Assembly: GCA_028277515.1 (NCBI GenBank)
Contig: JANQGC010000359.1
Coordinates: 1 to 45,257 of the forward strand
Direction: 5' to 3'
DNA from: Anaerolineae bacterium
GTDB taxonomy: Bacteria; Chloroflexota; Anaerolineae; Promineifilales; Promineifilaceae
DNA: 45,257 nucleotides
The notes below the pieces were generated by a model. The model was not told where the DNA came from, did no database searches, and worked only from the letters and a program-made list of their open reading frames with translations. A program made the position numbers and the translations under genes. How positions within the stretch are numbered: the first letter of the stretch is position 1; every line of letters starts with the position of its first letter. Positions 34,933-42,882 of the stretch are shown in pieces.

Positions 34933-36861
34933 ATGTTCCTATTAAAATTACGTAACCGCCACTTTATGATCATTGACGCATTCATTTTGCTGTTGACCCC
35001 CACGTTGGCCCTTATGCTGCGTTTGGATACGGTGATCATTCCGCCGGAAATGGTTCCAGGCTTGATCGGTTATACGTTGGTAGCCATAGGGGTCCGACTT
35101 GCTGTTTTTTGGAAGCTCGGTCTTTACTCTCGCTACTGGAAATATGCCAGCGTGGAAGAACTGGTCCAAATCGGCACGGCCGTAATTGTCTCTACCTTCA
35201 TCCTGACCGCTTTGGTCCTATTGACGCGCGTTATCTACCCTTATATTTTTGCCCGCTCTATCTTAATTATTGATAGCCTCCTTGTATTAATGGCCATCGG
35301 CGGCATTCGCTTTAGCGTGCGTTTTGTAGAAAGCCGGCGCTTTTCCCTGGCTGAAGACAGCCGCCGGGCCCTGATTGTAGGGGCCGGAGATGCGGGAGAA
35401 ACAGTAGCCAGGGAACTACTGAAAACACCGGAGATGGAAACCATTCCCATTGGCTTTTTGGATGATGACCCGCAAAAACACAATATGTATATTCATGGCC
35501 TTCCGGTTTTAGGCAGCCGTAAGGATATCCCCCGTCTGGTCGAAAAACGGCAGGTTGACCTGCTCATCCTGGCCATGCCTACTGCGCCAGGCAGCGTCAT
35601 TCGTGAAATTACCGGCACAAGCGAGATGCTCGGCCTGGAAACAAAGATCGTTCCGGCCATGTATGAGGTCTTGGACGGGCGGCTAACAGCCGGGGATTTG
35701 CGCGATGTCGATATTGAGGACTTGTTGCGCCGCGAACCGGTGAAGACCGACGTCATGGCCGTGCGCCGGTTGGTTGCCGGAAAGCGCGTTTTAGTAACCG
35801 GCGGTGGTGGATCTATTGGCAGTGAACTTTGCCGCCAGCTCATGCACTGCGGTCCCAGCGAATTGATCATTCTTGGCCACGGAGAAAACTCCGTTTTTGA
35901 GACCTTTCATGAAATGCGGCGCCTGGAATTGAATGGGCCAAAACTAACCCCGCTCATCGCCGACATACGCTTCCCCGAGCGCATCCATGCCTTATTTCGG
36001 GAAGTGAAACCAGAAATCATCTTCCACACGGCGGCGCATAAACATGTACCTTTAATGGAACTCAATCCAACCGAAGCGATTACAAACAATGTATTGGGAA
36101 CACAAAATGTCCTCAATGCTTCACTAGCCAGTGATGTTGCTCATTTCGTGATGATCTCAACGGATAAAGCGGTAAAGCCAACGAGCATCATGGGCGCCAG
36201 CAAACGCGCGGCCGAACTCCTGGTTCACCAGGCAGCGCAAAAAAGCGGCAAGCCCTATGTCGCCGTGCGCTTTGGTAACGTCCTGGGCAGCCGGGGCAGC
36301 GTGGTCCTGACCTTCAAACAGCAAATTGCCAATGGCGGTCCGGTCACCGTTACCCATCCTGACGTCAATCGCTTCTTCATGACCATTCCCGAAGCGGTGC
36401 AGTTGGTGCTTCAAGCGGCGGCATTGGGCAGCGGGGGTGAAGTCTTTGTCCTTGACATGGGTGATCCCATCAGGATCTTAGACCTGGCAAGAGACTTGAT
36501 AAAGCTGTCCGGCTTGGAGATAGGCCGAGATATTGAAATTGAATTCGTTGGGTTGCGGCCAGGCGAAAAACTCTATGAGGAGTTGTTCATCCCCGGTGAG
36601 GAATATGATAGGACAACCCACCAGAAAATCTTTATCGCTGCTAATGCCAGTCGGTTCGTTCCCCATGACCTGGACAGGGCGGTTGACGCCCTCGCTGCGG
36701 CAGCTAAACGCAACGATTCCGATGCGGTCACCATTGGCCTGCAAAATCTCGTTCCCGCATTTGAGCCACGCAACCCGGTTTTGCCGGAAGGTGAACCAAG
36801 TATGACACAACCCGACAAAAGATTAGCAATGAAACCAGCTCCGGCCGCACCCAATATTTGA
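34933..36861 (+). CDS. Membrane-bound nucleotide-sugar 4,6-dehydratase, PglF/WbpM/CapD-like
   Basis: The 642-residue protein has four N-terminal transmembrane helices, an intermediate Rossmann-like region (RALIVGAGDAGETVARELL, GFLDDDPQKHNMYIHGLPVLG) and a catalytic SDR domain (VLVTGGGGSIGSELCRQL). The SDR domain has the atypical Ser-Met-Lys arrangement (STDKAVKPTSIMGASKRAAE) of this dehydratase group, with Met in place of the usual Tyr. It would make a 4-keto-6-deoxy sugar for the aminotransferase. The start at 34933 has a strong AGGAGGAA; a longer frame at 34867 lies within the previous gene. A Pro/Ala-rich tail ends the protein. Confidence 0.92.
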   Translation: MFLLKLRNRHFMIIDAFILLLTPTLALMLRLDTVIIPPEMVPGLIGYTLVAIGVRLAVFWKLGLYSRYWKYASVEELVQIGTAVIVSTFILTALVLLTRVIYPYIFARSILIIDSLLVLMAIGGIRFSVRFVESRRFSLAEDSRRALIVGAGDAGETVARELLKTPEMETIPIGFLDDDPQKHNMYIHGLPVLGSRKDIPRLVEKRQVDLLILAMPTAPGSVIREITGTSEMLGLETKIVPAMYEVLDGRLTAGDLRDVDIEDLLRREPVKTDVMAVRRLVAGKRVLVTGGGGSIGSELCRQLMHCGPSELIILGHGENSVFETFHEMRRLELNGPKLTPLIADIRFPERIHALFREVKPEIIFHTAAHKHVPLMELNPTEAITNNVLGTQNVLNASLASDVAHFVMISTDKAVKPTSIMGASKRAAELLVHQAAQKSGKPYVAVRFGNVLGSRGSVVLTFKQQIANGGPVTVTHPDVNRFFMTIPEAVQLVLQAAALGSGGEVFVLDMGDPIRILDLARDLIKLSGLEIGRDIEIEFVGLRPGEKLYEELFIPGEEYDRTTHQKIFIAANASRFVPHDLDRAVDALAAAAKRNDSDAVTIGLQNLVPAFEPRNPVLPEGEPSMTQPDKRLAMKPAPAAPNI

Positions 36862-36902
36862 GACAATAGGTTGCGATTGAGGAGTTTGCAGCGAAATATC
36901 TT

Positions 36903-38045
36903 GTGAGCCGGCAACATATAAATCCCTGGCCTGATCTAAAAACGACCCGATCATTCTTGCGTTTTTTGGCTGGGCTGGAGGATTCGTTTAATTTCGATCA
37001 TTCATATCTCAACCTTGAATCCTGTGCTGACTGGTTGATAGCCCAGGGGCTTGGCCCACTTGCTTATGCGCGCTGCCGGGATGCTTGCCCTGAGTTAGCT
37101 GCCTTTTTGCAACTGGATGCTTTTTCGGCGACGGCCGAAAACAGTATGCACTGGCAAAACTTAGAGCAAGTCCATGACGCACTGGCCGGAGCATCCATCC
37201 CTGCGGTTCTCTTAAAAGGGGCCGCCCTGGCGGAACAGGTCTATGGTGGTCGAGATCGGCGAACGATGTCTGACATCGATCTCTGGCTGCAAACAGACGA
37301 TATTCCGGCGGCCGTAGAGATTATGCATGGACTTGGCTTTTATACGGTCGAAAAAGAGGAGCGACCCTTATCCTTACAGATGATGGCCGACGGCGAAATT
37401 CAATTTTTCCGCAAAGGCTGGACACGAAGCCTCGCTGAATTCCACGTCTCCCCTTATTCCGGATGGTGGCTCAAACGAACAACATCAATTGATAACAGTG
37501 CCATTTGGTCGTACAAACAACCATTGAAAAACTGGCATTCTTTCTACCAGCTTTCCCCGGAAGACACCATTCTGCACATCGCTGTGCACCTGGCAATCAA
37601 CCACCAATGTGGCTTTTGGGCCACTCGCAGCCTTATGGACCTGGCCTTAACCGTCCATAACCGGACAGTAAAATGGCATATTGTCGTTAAGAAAGCAAAA
37701 AAATGGCGCATTTCCAACACCATTTGGCTGGTACTATATCTGCTCGACCAGTTTTTTTCGATTTCAGCTCTCGAACCCGTCCTGAAACAGCTAAGCCCAC
37801 CTTCATGGCGGGGAAAATATTTAACGTCCCTTGTTTCCCCGGAATCCATAATCTTAGGTGCTGATTTGCGAAGTGGACGGAAGCGTTTTCTCTTTTTACT
37901 ATTGTTAGTCGATCGCAACCGGGACATGGTTCGCCTGGCCTTGCGCACTTTGTGGCCTGAAAAAATATGGCTTTTCCATCGTTACGGTCCATCGGTCAGC
38001 CATTGGCAGCATTTAAACAGACTCATTCGCCAGGGTCAATTGTGA
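36903..38045 (+). CDS. Nucleotidyltransferase-like family protein (NTP_transf_5 type)
   Basis: The 380-residue product matches proteins often found in exopolysaccharide loci: helical N-terminal part, then AVLLKGAALAEQVYGGRDRRTMSDIDLWL, where the Asp-x-Asp pair follows the Gly-containing stretch as in nucleotidyltransferases, and later EDTILHIAVHLAINHQCGFWATRSLMDLALTV. The function is not established for the family as far as I know. A GTG start at 36903 is used and the Shine-Dalgarno is weak. It follows the dehydratase gene by about 40 bases. Confidence 0.8.
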   Translation: MSRQHINPWPDLKTTRSFLRFLAGLEDSFNFDHSYLNLESCADWLIAQGLGPLAYARCRDACPELAAFLQLDAFSATAENSMHWQNLEQVHDALAGASIPAVLLKGAALAEQVYGGRDRRTMSDIDLWLQTDDIPAAVEIMHGLGFYTVEKEERPLSLQMMADGEIQFFRKGWTRSLAEFHVSPYSGWWLKRTTSIDNSAIWSYKQPLKNWHSFYQLSPEDTILHIAVHLAINHQCGFWATRSLMDLALTVHNRTVKWHIVVKKAKKWRISNTIWLVLYLLDQFFSISALEPVLKQLSPPSWRGKYLTSLVSPESIILGADLRSGRKRFLFLLLLVDRNRDMVRLALRTLWPEKIWLFHRYGPSVSHWQHLNRLIRQGQL

Positions 38046-38076
38046 AAAAATCCAACATTAAGAAGAAATCAATCAT

Positions 38077-39720
38077 ATGACTCATTATCGCTTCATCCTA
38101 CTCATCATACTATTTCTTTTGACATTTTCTATCGCTTCCGCTCATATCACTGTTCCCAGCGAAGAGGCAGACAATGAATCCAGTGAACTCGTTGAGATCT
38201 ATATTCCAACGATGATAAATACGCCTACGATTACCAATTGTCGCTATGGGGTGAACAATCGTCCCGGCCTTCCCGGTAATCAATGGATGTCAGCCATTGG
38301 CGTTGGTCACTACATAAACTTTAGAGCTGATCCGCACGGTCAGGAAGTTGTCCAATCCATAGAACATATTCCTCAAATTCGCCTTCAGCAAGATCAGCAA
38401 GATGGAGAATTTTTGCCCTCTTATACGGTCTGGCCGCCATTGAATACGGGTCCTGATGGATTGGGGCAATTAATTCTGGAAAATCCGGGAAAGTTGTGGA
38501 TTATCGGAAATGAACCGGATGTGGCCAATCCGACCCAGGATAATATGATGCCCGAAATATATGCTGTTGCCTACCATGATGTCTATCATTTCATCAAGCA
38601 GATCGATCCCTATGCGCACGTCGCTTTTGCCGGATTATCCATGATGACCCCAGGCAGAATGCAGTATATGGATATTGTCTGGGATACCTATTTAGCAACA
38701 TATGGCTATCCAATTCCAGTTGATGTCTGGAATATGCATCTATACATTTTACCTGAGAAAGGCTTTGACTCTAATGGCAATATACGCAACAGCGATGGCA
38801 AAATAGCCTTGGGTACGGACCCGGCATTGGCCAAGAGAGAGCCTAGTGGACCGGCTGCTGTTGAATGTCCTAAAGATGAAGTGTACTGCCGCGCCGAGCA
38901 TGATAGCTTCAGCATTTTCAAGGAACAGATTCTCAATATGCGCGGCTGGATGAAGGATCATGGCCAACAGAATAAACCATTGCTGCTCTCCGAATTTTCC
39001 CAGTTGTATCCATTTGTCGGCTATGATGACCTGGTAAATCCAACCGAATGCTATTTAATGGACGAATTTGGCCAATGCTTCACGCCAAATAGGGTTACTT
39101 CTTTCATGCAAAAAACAATGGATTATTTGGAAACGGCGAAAGATCCCAATCTTGGGTATCCGGCAGATGATAATCGTTTGGTGCAGCAGTTCGCCTGGTA
39201 CAGCATGTGGACTGAAGCTGAAACAACCGGCGCTTCTAGCAATCTATTGGTCAGTGACTATTTCAACTACTCGCCGGATGCGCCCAACGCCTTGACCCAG
39301 GTTGGTGAAACCTATCGCGATCGTGTTTTCAGTCGGGATGTTTTCATTAATTTGGTTGCCGGTGTCGCCCCGGAAGTCACGGCCGAAGCTAGTCTACCTA
39401 CCAATACGGCCAACGTTCAAATTTCCACCGGGTATTTCAATGATGGAACAACATTTGTGGTTGAACCCTTTTGGATTACTTTTTATAGCGATGCTGCTTT
39501 AACTCAGACCATTGGCAAAACGAGGATTGAACCGGGTCTGACGGGATTTATTCACGGCTGCTCTTGGGATCGCATCTCCGATTGGGCTTCGGTTCCCTGG
39601 AACGGGCTTCCTGTGGGCACTCACACGTTTTGGGCAAAAATCGACAGCCATAATGAACTGCCTCATGAAACCAATGAAGGAGATAACGTCGTTAGCGGTA
39701 TTGTTACCGTTACCCCCTGA
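38077..39720 (+). CDS. Secreted glycoside hydrolase-like protein (clan A TIM-barrel)
   Basis: The 547-residue protein has a signal peptide (FILLIILFLLTFSIASA) and a barrel-like domain with two glutamates in the expected places: Glu146 in WIIGNEPD (acid/base, the NEP motif after strand 4) and Glu306 in KPLLLSEFSQL (nucleophile, after strand 7). Both sit in the pattern of retaining clan A glycosidases. Residues ~430-547 look like a separate beta-sandwich (CARDB-like, ending HNELPHETNEGDNVV). It is the last gene of the locus and may trim or release the glycan. The substrate is unknown. Confidence 0.8.
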   Translation: MTHYRFILLIILFLLTFSIASAHITVPSEEADNESSELVEIYIPTMINTPTITNCRYGVNNRPGLPGNQWMSAIGVGHYINFRADPHGQEVVQSIEHIPQIRLQQDQQDGEFLPSYTVWPPLNTGPDGLGQLILENPGKLWIIGNEPDVANPTQDNMMPEIYAVAYHDVYHFIKQIDPYAHVAFAGLSMMTPGRMQYMDIVWDTYLATYGYPIPVDVWNMHLYILPEKGFDSNGNIRNSDGKIALGTDPALAKREPSGPAAVECPKDEVYCRAEHDSFSIFKEQILNMRGWMKDHGQQNKPLLLSEFSQLYPFVGYDDLVNPTECYLMDEFGQCFTPNRVTSFMQKTMDYLETAKDPNLGYPADDNRLVQQFAWYSMWTEAETTGASSNLLVSDYFNYSPDAPNALTQVGETYRDRVFSRDVFINLVAGVAPEVTAEASLPTNTANVQISTGYFNDGTTFVVEPFWITFYSDAALTQTIGKTRIEPGLTGFIHGCSWDRISDWASVPWNGLPVGTHTFWAKIDSHNELPHETNEGDNVVSGIVTVTP

Positions 39721-39747
39721 CCCATTTTCTTAACCCTTTTACTTAAA

Positions 39748-39823
39748 AGATTTGTCAATTTTTATTTTCTTGTACCGCTGGAAATCCCACAGAAAATTGA
39801 CAAATCTAATACAAAACTACTTA
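39748..39823. repeat. Repeat R1 copy 2 (inverted-repeat element with conserved tail)
   Basis: AGATTTGTCAAT (39748-39759) and ATTGACAAATCT (39796-39807), then ATACAAAACTACTTA. It is collinear with copy 1 at 12888-12963, with a few substitutions and small indels in the centre, and in the same orientation. It lies just past the end of the secreted glycosidase gene. Confidence 0.85.
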
Positions 39824-39836
39824 ATAAGGCCAAACA

Positions 39837-39876
39837 CCCCCTTGAGTAAATTTGCTTCAAGGGGGTTCTCTTTTTT
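39837..39876 (+). terminator. Rho-independent terminator at the end of the glycan locus
   Basis: CCCCCTTGA (39837-39845) pairs with TCAAGGGGG (39857-39865), with an 11-base loop, followed by TTCTCTTTTTT. This is the clearest intrinsic terminator in the window and would end the long glycan transcript. Confidence 0.9.
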
Positions 39877-39931
39877 GCAACTGTCGACTCTGATATCCTT
39901 TAAGTGGTCTGTTTTTTAAATCACGCAAGAA

Positions 39932-39993
39932 AAATGCCAGGCACTTCAACCTATTTTCTTGAGGTAGCATCGCATAAAAAGTGCCTGGCATTT
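39932..39993. repeat. REPIN-like paired palindrome of a second type (GTGCCTGGCA)
   Basis: AAATGCCAGGCACTT (39932-39946) and AAGTGCCTGGCATTT (39979-39993) are perfect 15-base inverted repeats with a 32-base spacer. The overall geometry equals that of the GTGACAGTCAC pairs, but the palindrome sequence differs. Confidence 0.85.
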
Positions 39994-39997
39994 GTTA

Positions 39998-40057
39998 GGG
40001 GACAGTCACTTTATTATCTGTATTGCCGCTTAAAATATTGACCAAAGTGACAGTCTA
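39998..40057. repeat. REPIN-like paired palindrome, GTGACAGTCAC type, degenerate copy
   Basis: GGACAGTCACTTT (40000-40012) and AAAGTGACAGTC (near 40044-40055) are approximate inverted repeats, following the previous element with only a few bases between. The second arm has the central base of the same, not the opposite, orientation, so the arms pair with a mismatch. Confidence 0.65.
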
Positions 40058-40078
40058 CATTACTTGATCACTCTTTGC

Positions 40079-40087
40079 TGATAAAAT
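40079..40087 (+). promoter_or_regulatory. Candidate extended -10 promoter of the RNA-modification operon
   Basis: TGATAAAAT fits an extended -10. It ends ten bases before the tgt ATG, so a transcript from here would have almost no leader. The match is suggestive only. Confidence 0.25.
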
Positions 40088-40096
40088 CCTGGTGAA

Positions 40097-41188
40097 ATGA
40101 TAAAAAAATTGCAGTTGCCCCACGGTACTCTCGATCTACCGGCCTTTTTGCCCGATGGCACGCGCGGCGTTGTCCGCGCGATTGATGCGGCGGACCTGGA
40201 GAACTGTCACATCCAGGCCATGCAAATGAACGTTTTTCACCTTATGCAGCGCCCTGGTTCATCTACCATTCAAGCCTTGGGTGGATTGCACCAAATGAGC
40301 AGCTGGTCCGGTCCACTGTTCACCGACTCCGGTGGTTTTCAGGTCTATTCTTTGATCCGCCAAAACCCCCGATTTGGCAGCATCAATGATAAGGGGGCAA
40401 CCTTTCAAACGCCTGAATCATCGCGCAAATTTAAGTTAACACCAGAAAAAAGTGTGCAGCTACAAATGGCCTATGGCGCTGATGTGGTCATCTGCTTTGA
40501 CGATTGCACCCATGTGGATGATTCAGAAGCTGAACAGCTTCTTTCCGTGCAAAGAACGATCAATTGGGCCAAGAGGTGTAAAGATGAATACAACCGTTTA
40601 TGCTCTGAAAAACAATTAAGCGATAGCCAAAAGCCACGGTTGATCGCTGTGGTACAAGGTGGCGACTCTTTTGATCTGCGCCGGCGCTGCGCGGAAGCCT
40701 TGCTAGAAATTGGTTTTGATGGTTATGGTTATGGCGGCTGGCCATTAGACAGCCAGGGCCGGCTGCTGGAGGAAGTTCTAAGATTTACCCGGGAGTTGAT
40801 TCCGCGTGAATTTACATTTCATGCGCTGGGCGTCGGGCATCCTGAAAATGTACTCACCTGTGTGAAATTTGGATATGAACTGTTTGACAGTACCATGCCC
40901 ACGCGAGATGCACGCAACGGCCGACTATACAGCTTCACCCGCGCCCCGCAGCGAAAGAACTTCTCCGGCGATGATTGGTTCCAGTTCCTTTATATCAAGG
41001 ACAAAAAACACATCAAAAGTAACACACCAATTTCTGCTTACTGCGATTGCCTATGCTGTTCTCGCTACTCCACCGGCTATCTGCACCATCTATATACACT
41101 CAACGATCATTTGTACGCCCGGCTGGCGACAATGCATAACCTGCGCTTCATGACTTTGCTCATGTCAGCCTTACGAGCAGCCCAATGA
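40097..41188 (+). CDS. tgt: tRNA-guanine transglycosylase family protein (divergent Tgt)
   Basis: Tgt swaps guanine-34 for a queuine precursor in GUN-anticodon tRNAs. The 363-residue protein keeps the general acid-base Asp77 in FTDSGGFQ, the base-recognition FDDC stretch (134-137), VQGG (187-189), the nucleophile Asp264 in ELFDSTMPTRDARNG, and the zinc ligands Cys316, Cys318, Cys321 and His347. It departs from the common bacterial form in the GGLAVGE loop, which reads GYGGWPLDSQ (211-220), and the HALGVGHPENVL segment replaces LMGVGTPED. It may be a paralogue with a changed substrate. Its stop overlaps the next gene (ATGA). Confidence 0.85.
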   Translation: MIKKLQLPHGTLDLPAFLPDGTRGVVRAIDAADLENCHIQAMQMNVFHLMQRPGSSTIQALGGLHQMSSWSGPLFTDSGGFQVYSLIRQNPRFGSINDKGATFQTPESSRKFKLTPEKSVQLQMAYGADVVICFDDCTHVDDSEAEQLLSVQRTINWAKRCKDEYNRLCSEKQLSDSQKPRLIAVVQGGDSFDLRRRCAEALLEIGFDGYGYGGWPLDSQGRLLEEVLRFTRELIPREFTFHALGVGHPENVLTCVKFGYELFDSTMPTRDARNGRLYSFTRAPQRKNFSGDDWFQFLYIKDKKHIKSNTPISAYCDCLCCSRYSTGYLHHLYTLNDHLYARLATMHNLRFMTLLMSALRAAQ

Positions 41189-41988
41189 AGGAAAATGAGT
41201 CACAACTGCAAACGTTAATTGAATTGGTTGCAGCTACAGCCAAGTACAAGCAAATCTCACCCGATCTGATTGAAACCGTCGGCCGGCACGAACTGCAAAT
41301 TCGGCCGACATTGAAAGAAGCCATTAAAGCGACCAAGAGCAAGCTGCACCAGGTGGCGGGCGCCTATCAAGATACAAAGATGAACTACACGCAGGCCCTA
41401 AATGACCTACAGGCAGCCACAGATTCGCCCGGCGCTTTTCGCCAAACATGCCGCGAGATCATGCGCCGCCACGCTTCAACGCGCGAGCGTTTGCCTATCC
41501 TTGATGAGTTTTTCCGGACAACCTTAGCCGGCATTGGACCCGTGCAAACCGTGTTGGATATTGCCTGTGGCTTAAATCCCCTGGCCTATCCCTGGATGCC
41601 CTTTGATGATCATGTAAAATATGTGGCTTATGATATTTACAAAGATGCCGTCGGGTTTATCAATGATTTTATACCGCTTGCCGGCATACAAGGCTGGGCT
41701 GAAGCGCGCGATGTGATCAGCCGGCCACCAAACCAGCCGGTTGACCTGGCGCTCATTCTAAAGTCGCTGCCCTGCCTGGAGCATTTGGGCAAGACGGCCG
41801 TCACCACTTTGTTGGATGCCGTTCAAGCCAGGTGTCTGCTCATCTCCTATCCCGTTTCCAGCTTAGGCGGCCGAAAAAAAGGGATGGTCAACCAATATGA
41901 GGCTCACTTTCAAAACCTGGCTGCCCGCTACCAATGGCGATATGAGCGGTTTGAATTTTCAACCGAACTGGCGTTCTTAATCTATTAA
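41185..41988 (+). CDS. 16S rRNA (guanine-N7) methyltransferase of the ArmA/Rmt family, copy 1
   Basis: The 267-residue protein matches ArmA/RmtB-type enzymes that methylate G1405 at N7 in helix 44 and so block 4,6-disubstituted aminoglycosides. In order: an N-terminal helical domain (residues 1-90), HASTRERL (96-103), the SAM-binding motif LDIACGLNPLA (124-134), Asp150 in YVAYD, DLALILKSLPCLE (187-199), SYPVSSLGGRKKGM (221-234) and STELAFLI at the end. All family motifs appear intact. It overlaps tgt by four bases (ATGA) and is followed by a divergent tandem copy. Producers of aminoglycosides and resistant pathogens carry this family; here it is probably a chromosomal gene. Confidence 0.92.
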   Translation: MKENESQLQTLIELVAATAKYKQISPDLIETVGRHELQIRPTLKEAIKATKSKLHQVAGAYQDTKMNYTQALNDLQAATDSPGAFRQTCREIMRRHASTRERLPILDEFFRTTLAGIGPVQTVLDIACGLNPLAYPWMPFDDHVKYVAYDIYKDAVGFINDFIPLAGIQGWAEARDVISRPPNQPVDLALILKSLPCLEHLGKTAVTTLLDAVQARCLLISYPVSSLGGRKKGMVNQYEAHFQNLAARYQWRYERFEFSTELAFLIY

Positions 41989-41995
41989 CCATGCA

Positions 41996-42047
41996 TGGCA
42001 CTTCGTGGTCTGTTTTCTATACAATTTAAGTAATGTGACAGTCACTT
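41996..42047. repeat. Composite palindrome fragment between the two Rmt-like genes
   Basis: TGGCACTT (41996-42003), then GTGGTCTGTTTT (42005-42016), then GTGACAGTCAC (42035-42045). The first piece is half of the GCCAGGCAC palindrome, the second also occurs at 39904-39915, and the third is one arm of the common palindrome. The partner arm is missing. Confidence 0.6.
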
Positions 42048-42060
42048 GTTAAGAATAAAA

Positions 42061-42882
42061 ATGGCCGAAGAGAAAGAAATCGAGTCCATCGTGACTGCTA
42101 TCAAGCAGTCGAAAAAATATCGCGATACGCATGAAGAGACGATTCGCGAACTGGCCGCGGATGCCCTCAGCCGCCATAAAAAAACCAAAGACGCGACAAA
42201 GGCTGTGCGTAAGCGTTTACATAGCATCATGGCTCCTTACTTGGGCGATCCCGATTATGGCGCAGCGTCAGATGATTTACAGTCCGCCTTCGCCTCCTCT
42301 GATCCCCAGCGGATTAAAAACGTCTGTTATGAGGCGCTTTACAGCCATCTTTCCACACGGGAACGCCTGCCGATCATTGAAGATTTTTACAGCGAGATCT
42401 TTCAAATTACCGGCACTCCCAACCGTTTATTAGATATTGCTTGCGGCCTCAACCCACTGGCATTTCCCTGGATGGATCTGCCCACCACTCTCGAATACCT
42501 AGCCTATGACATCCACGAGCCGCGGGTTCAATTCATCAACCATTACTTTGAACTGCAAGGATTACCTCCCCTGGCACAACTGCAAGATGTCGCCCTGCAT
42601 TTTCCTCAAGAAGTTGGGGATGTGGCATTATTTCTCAAAGAAATGCCGCGCTTTGAACGCAATTACCCGGGAACAGGTCGCGATTTCTTGCAGGCATTGC
42701 GGGTTAAGTTTGTTGTACTTTCTTTTCCTTCGATCAGCATCCACGGCGGCCGAAACTTGACCGGGCGTTATCGTGACTTTTTCGCTAAACTAACGGATGG
42801 CTTCAATTGGCCAATTTCTGAATTATTATTTGACGGCGAACTGGTTTTTGTTGCCGAAAAGCCAGGCGACTTGACAGCATGA
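42061..42882 (+). CDS. ArmA/Rmt-family methyltransferase-like protein, copy 2 (divergent)
   Basis: The 273-residue product aligns with copy 1 in the same register: SKKY near the start (17-20), HLSTRERL (96-103), LDIACGLNPLA (124-134) and Asp150. Later motifs differ: LKEMPRFER replaces LKSLPCLEH, and SFPSISIHGGRNLTGRY replaces the SLGGRxKGM segment. It keeps SAM binding but may have a changed target or reduced activity. The start is put at the ATG at 42061; the frame is open to a TTG at 42046. Its stop overlaps rsmE (ATGA). Confidence 0.82.
   Translation: MAEEKEIESIVTAIKQSKKYRDTHEETIRELAADALSRHKKTKDATKAVRKRLHSIMAPYLGDPDYGAASDDLQSAFASSDPQRIKNVCYEALYSHLSTRERLPIIEDFYSEIFQITGTPNRLLDIACGLNPLAFPWMDLPTTLEYLAYDIHEPRVQFINHYFELQGLPPLAQLQDVALHFPQEVGDVALFLKEMPRFERNYPGTGRDFLQALRVKFVVLSFPSISIHGGRNLTGRYRDFFAKLTDGFNWPISELLFDGELVFVAEKPGDLTA

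Noticed and set aside
39721..40096. CRISPR array suggested by several short repeats
   Set aside because: The repeats are inverted pairs of two different palindromes, not regularly spaced direct repeats, and no cas genes are present.
42046..42060. TTG start for the second Rmt-like gene
   Set aside because: It would begin at the edge of the palindrome repeat; the ATG at 42061 gives motif numbering identical to the first copy.
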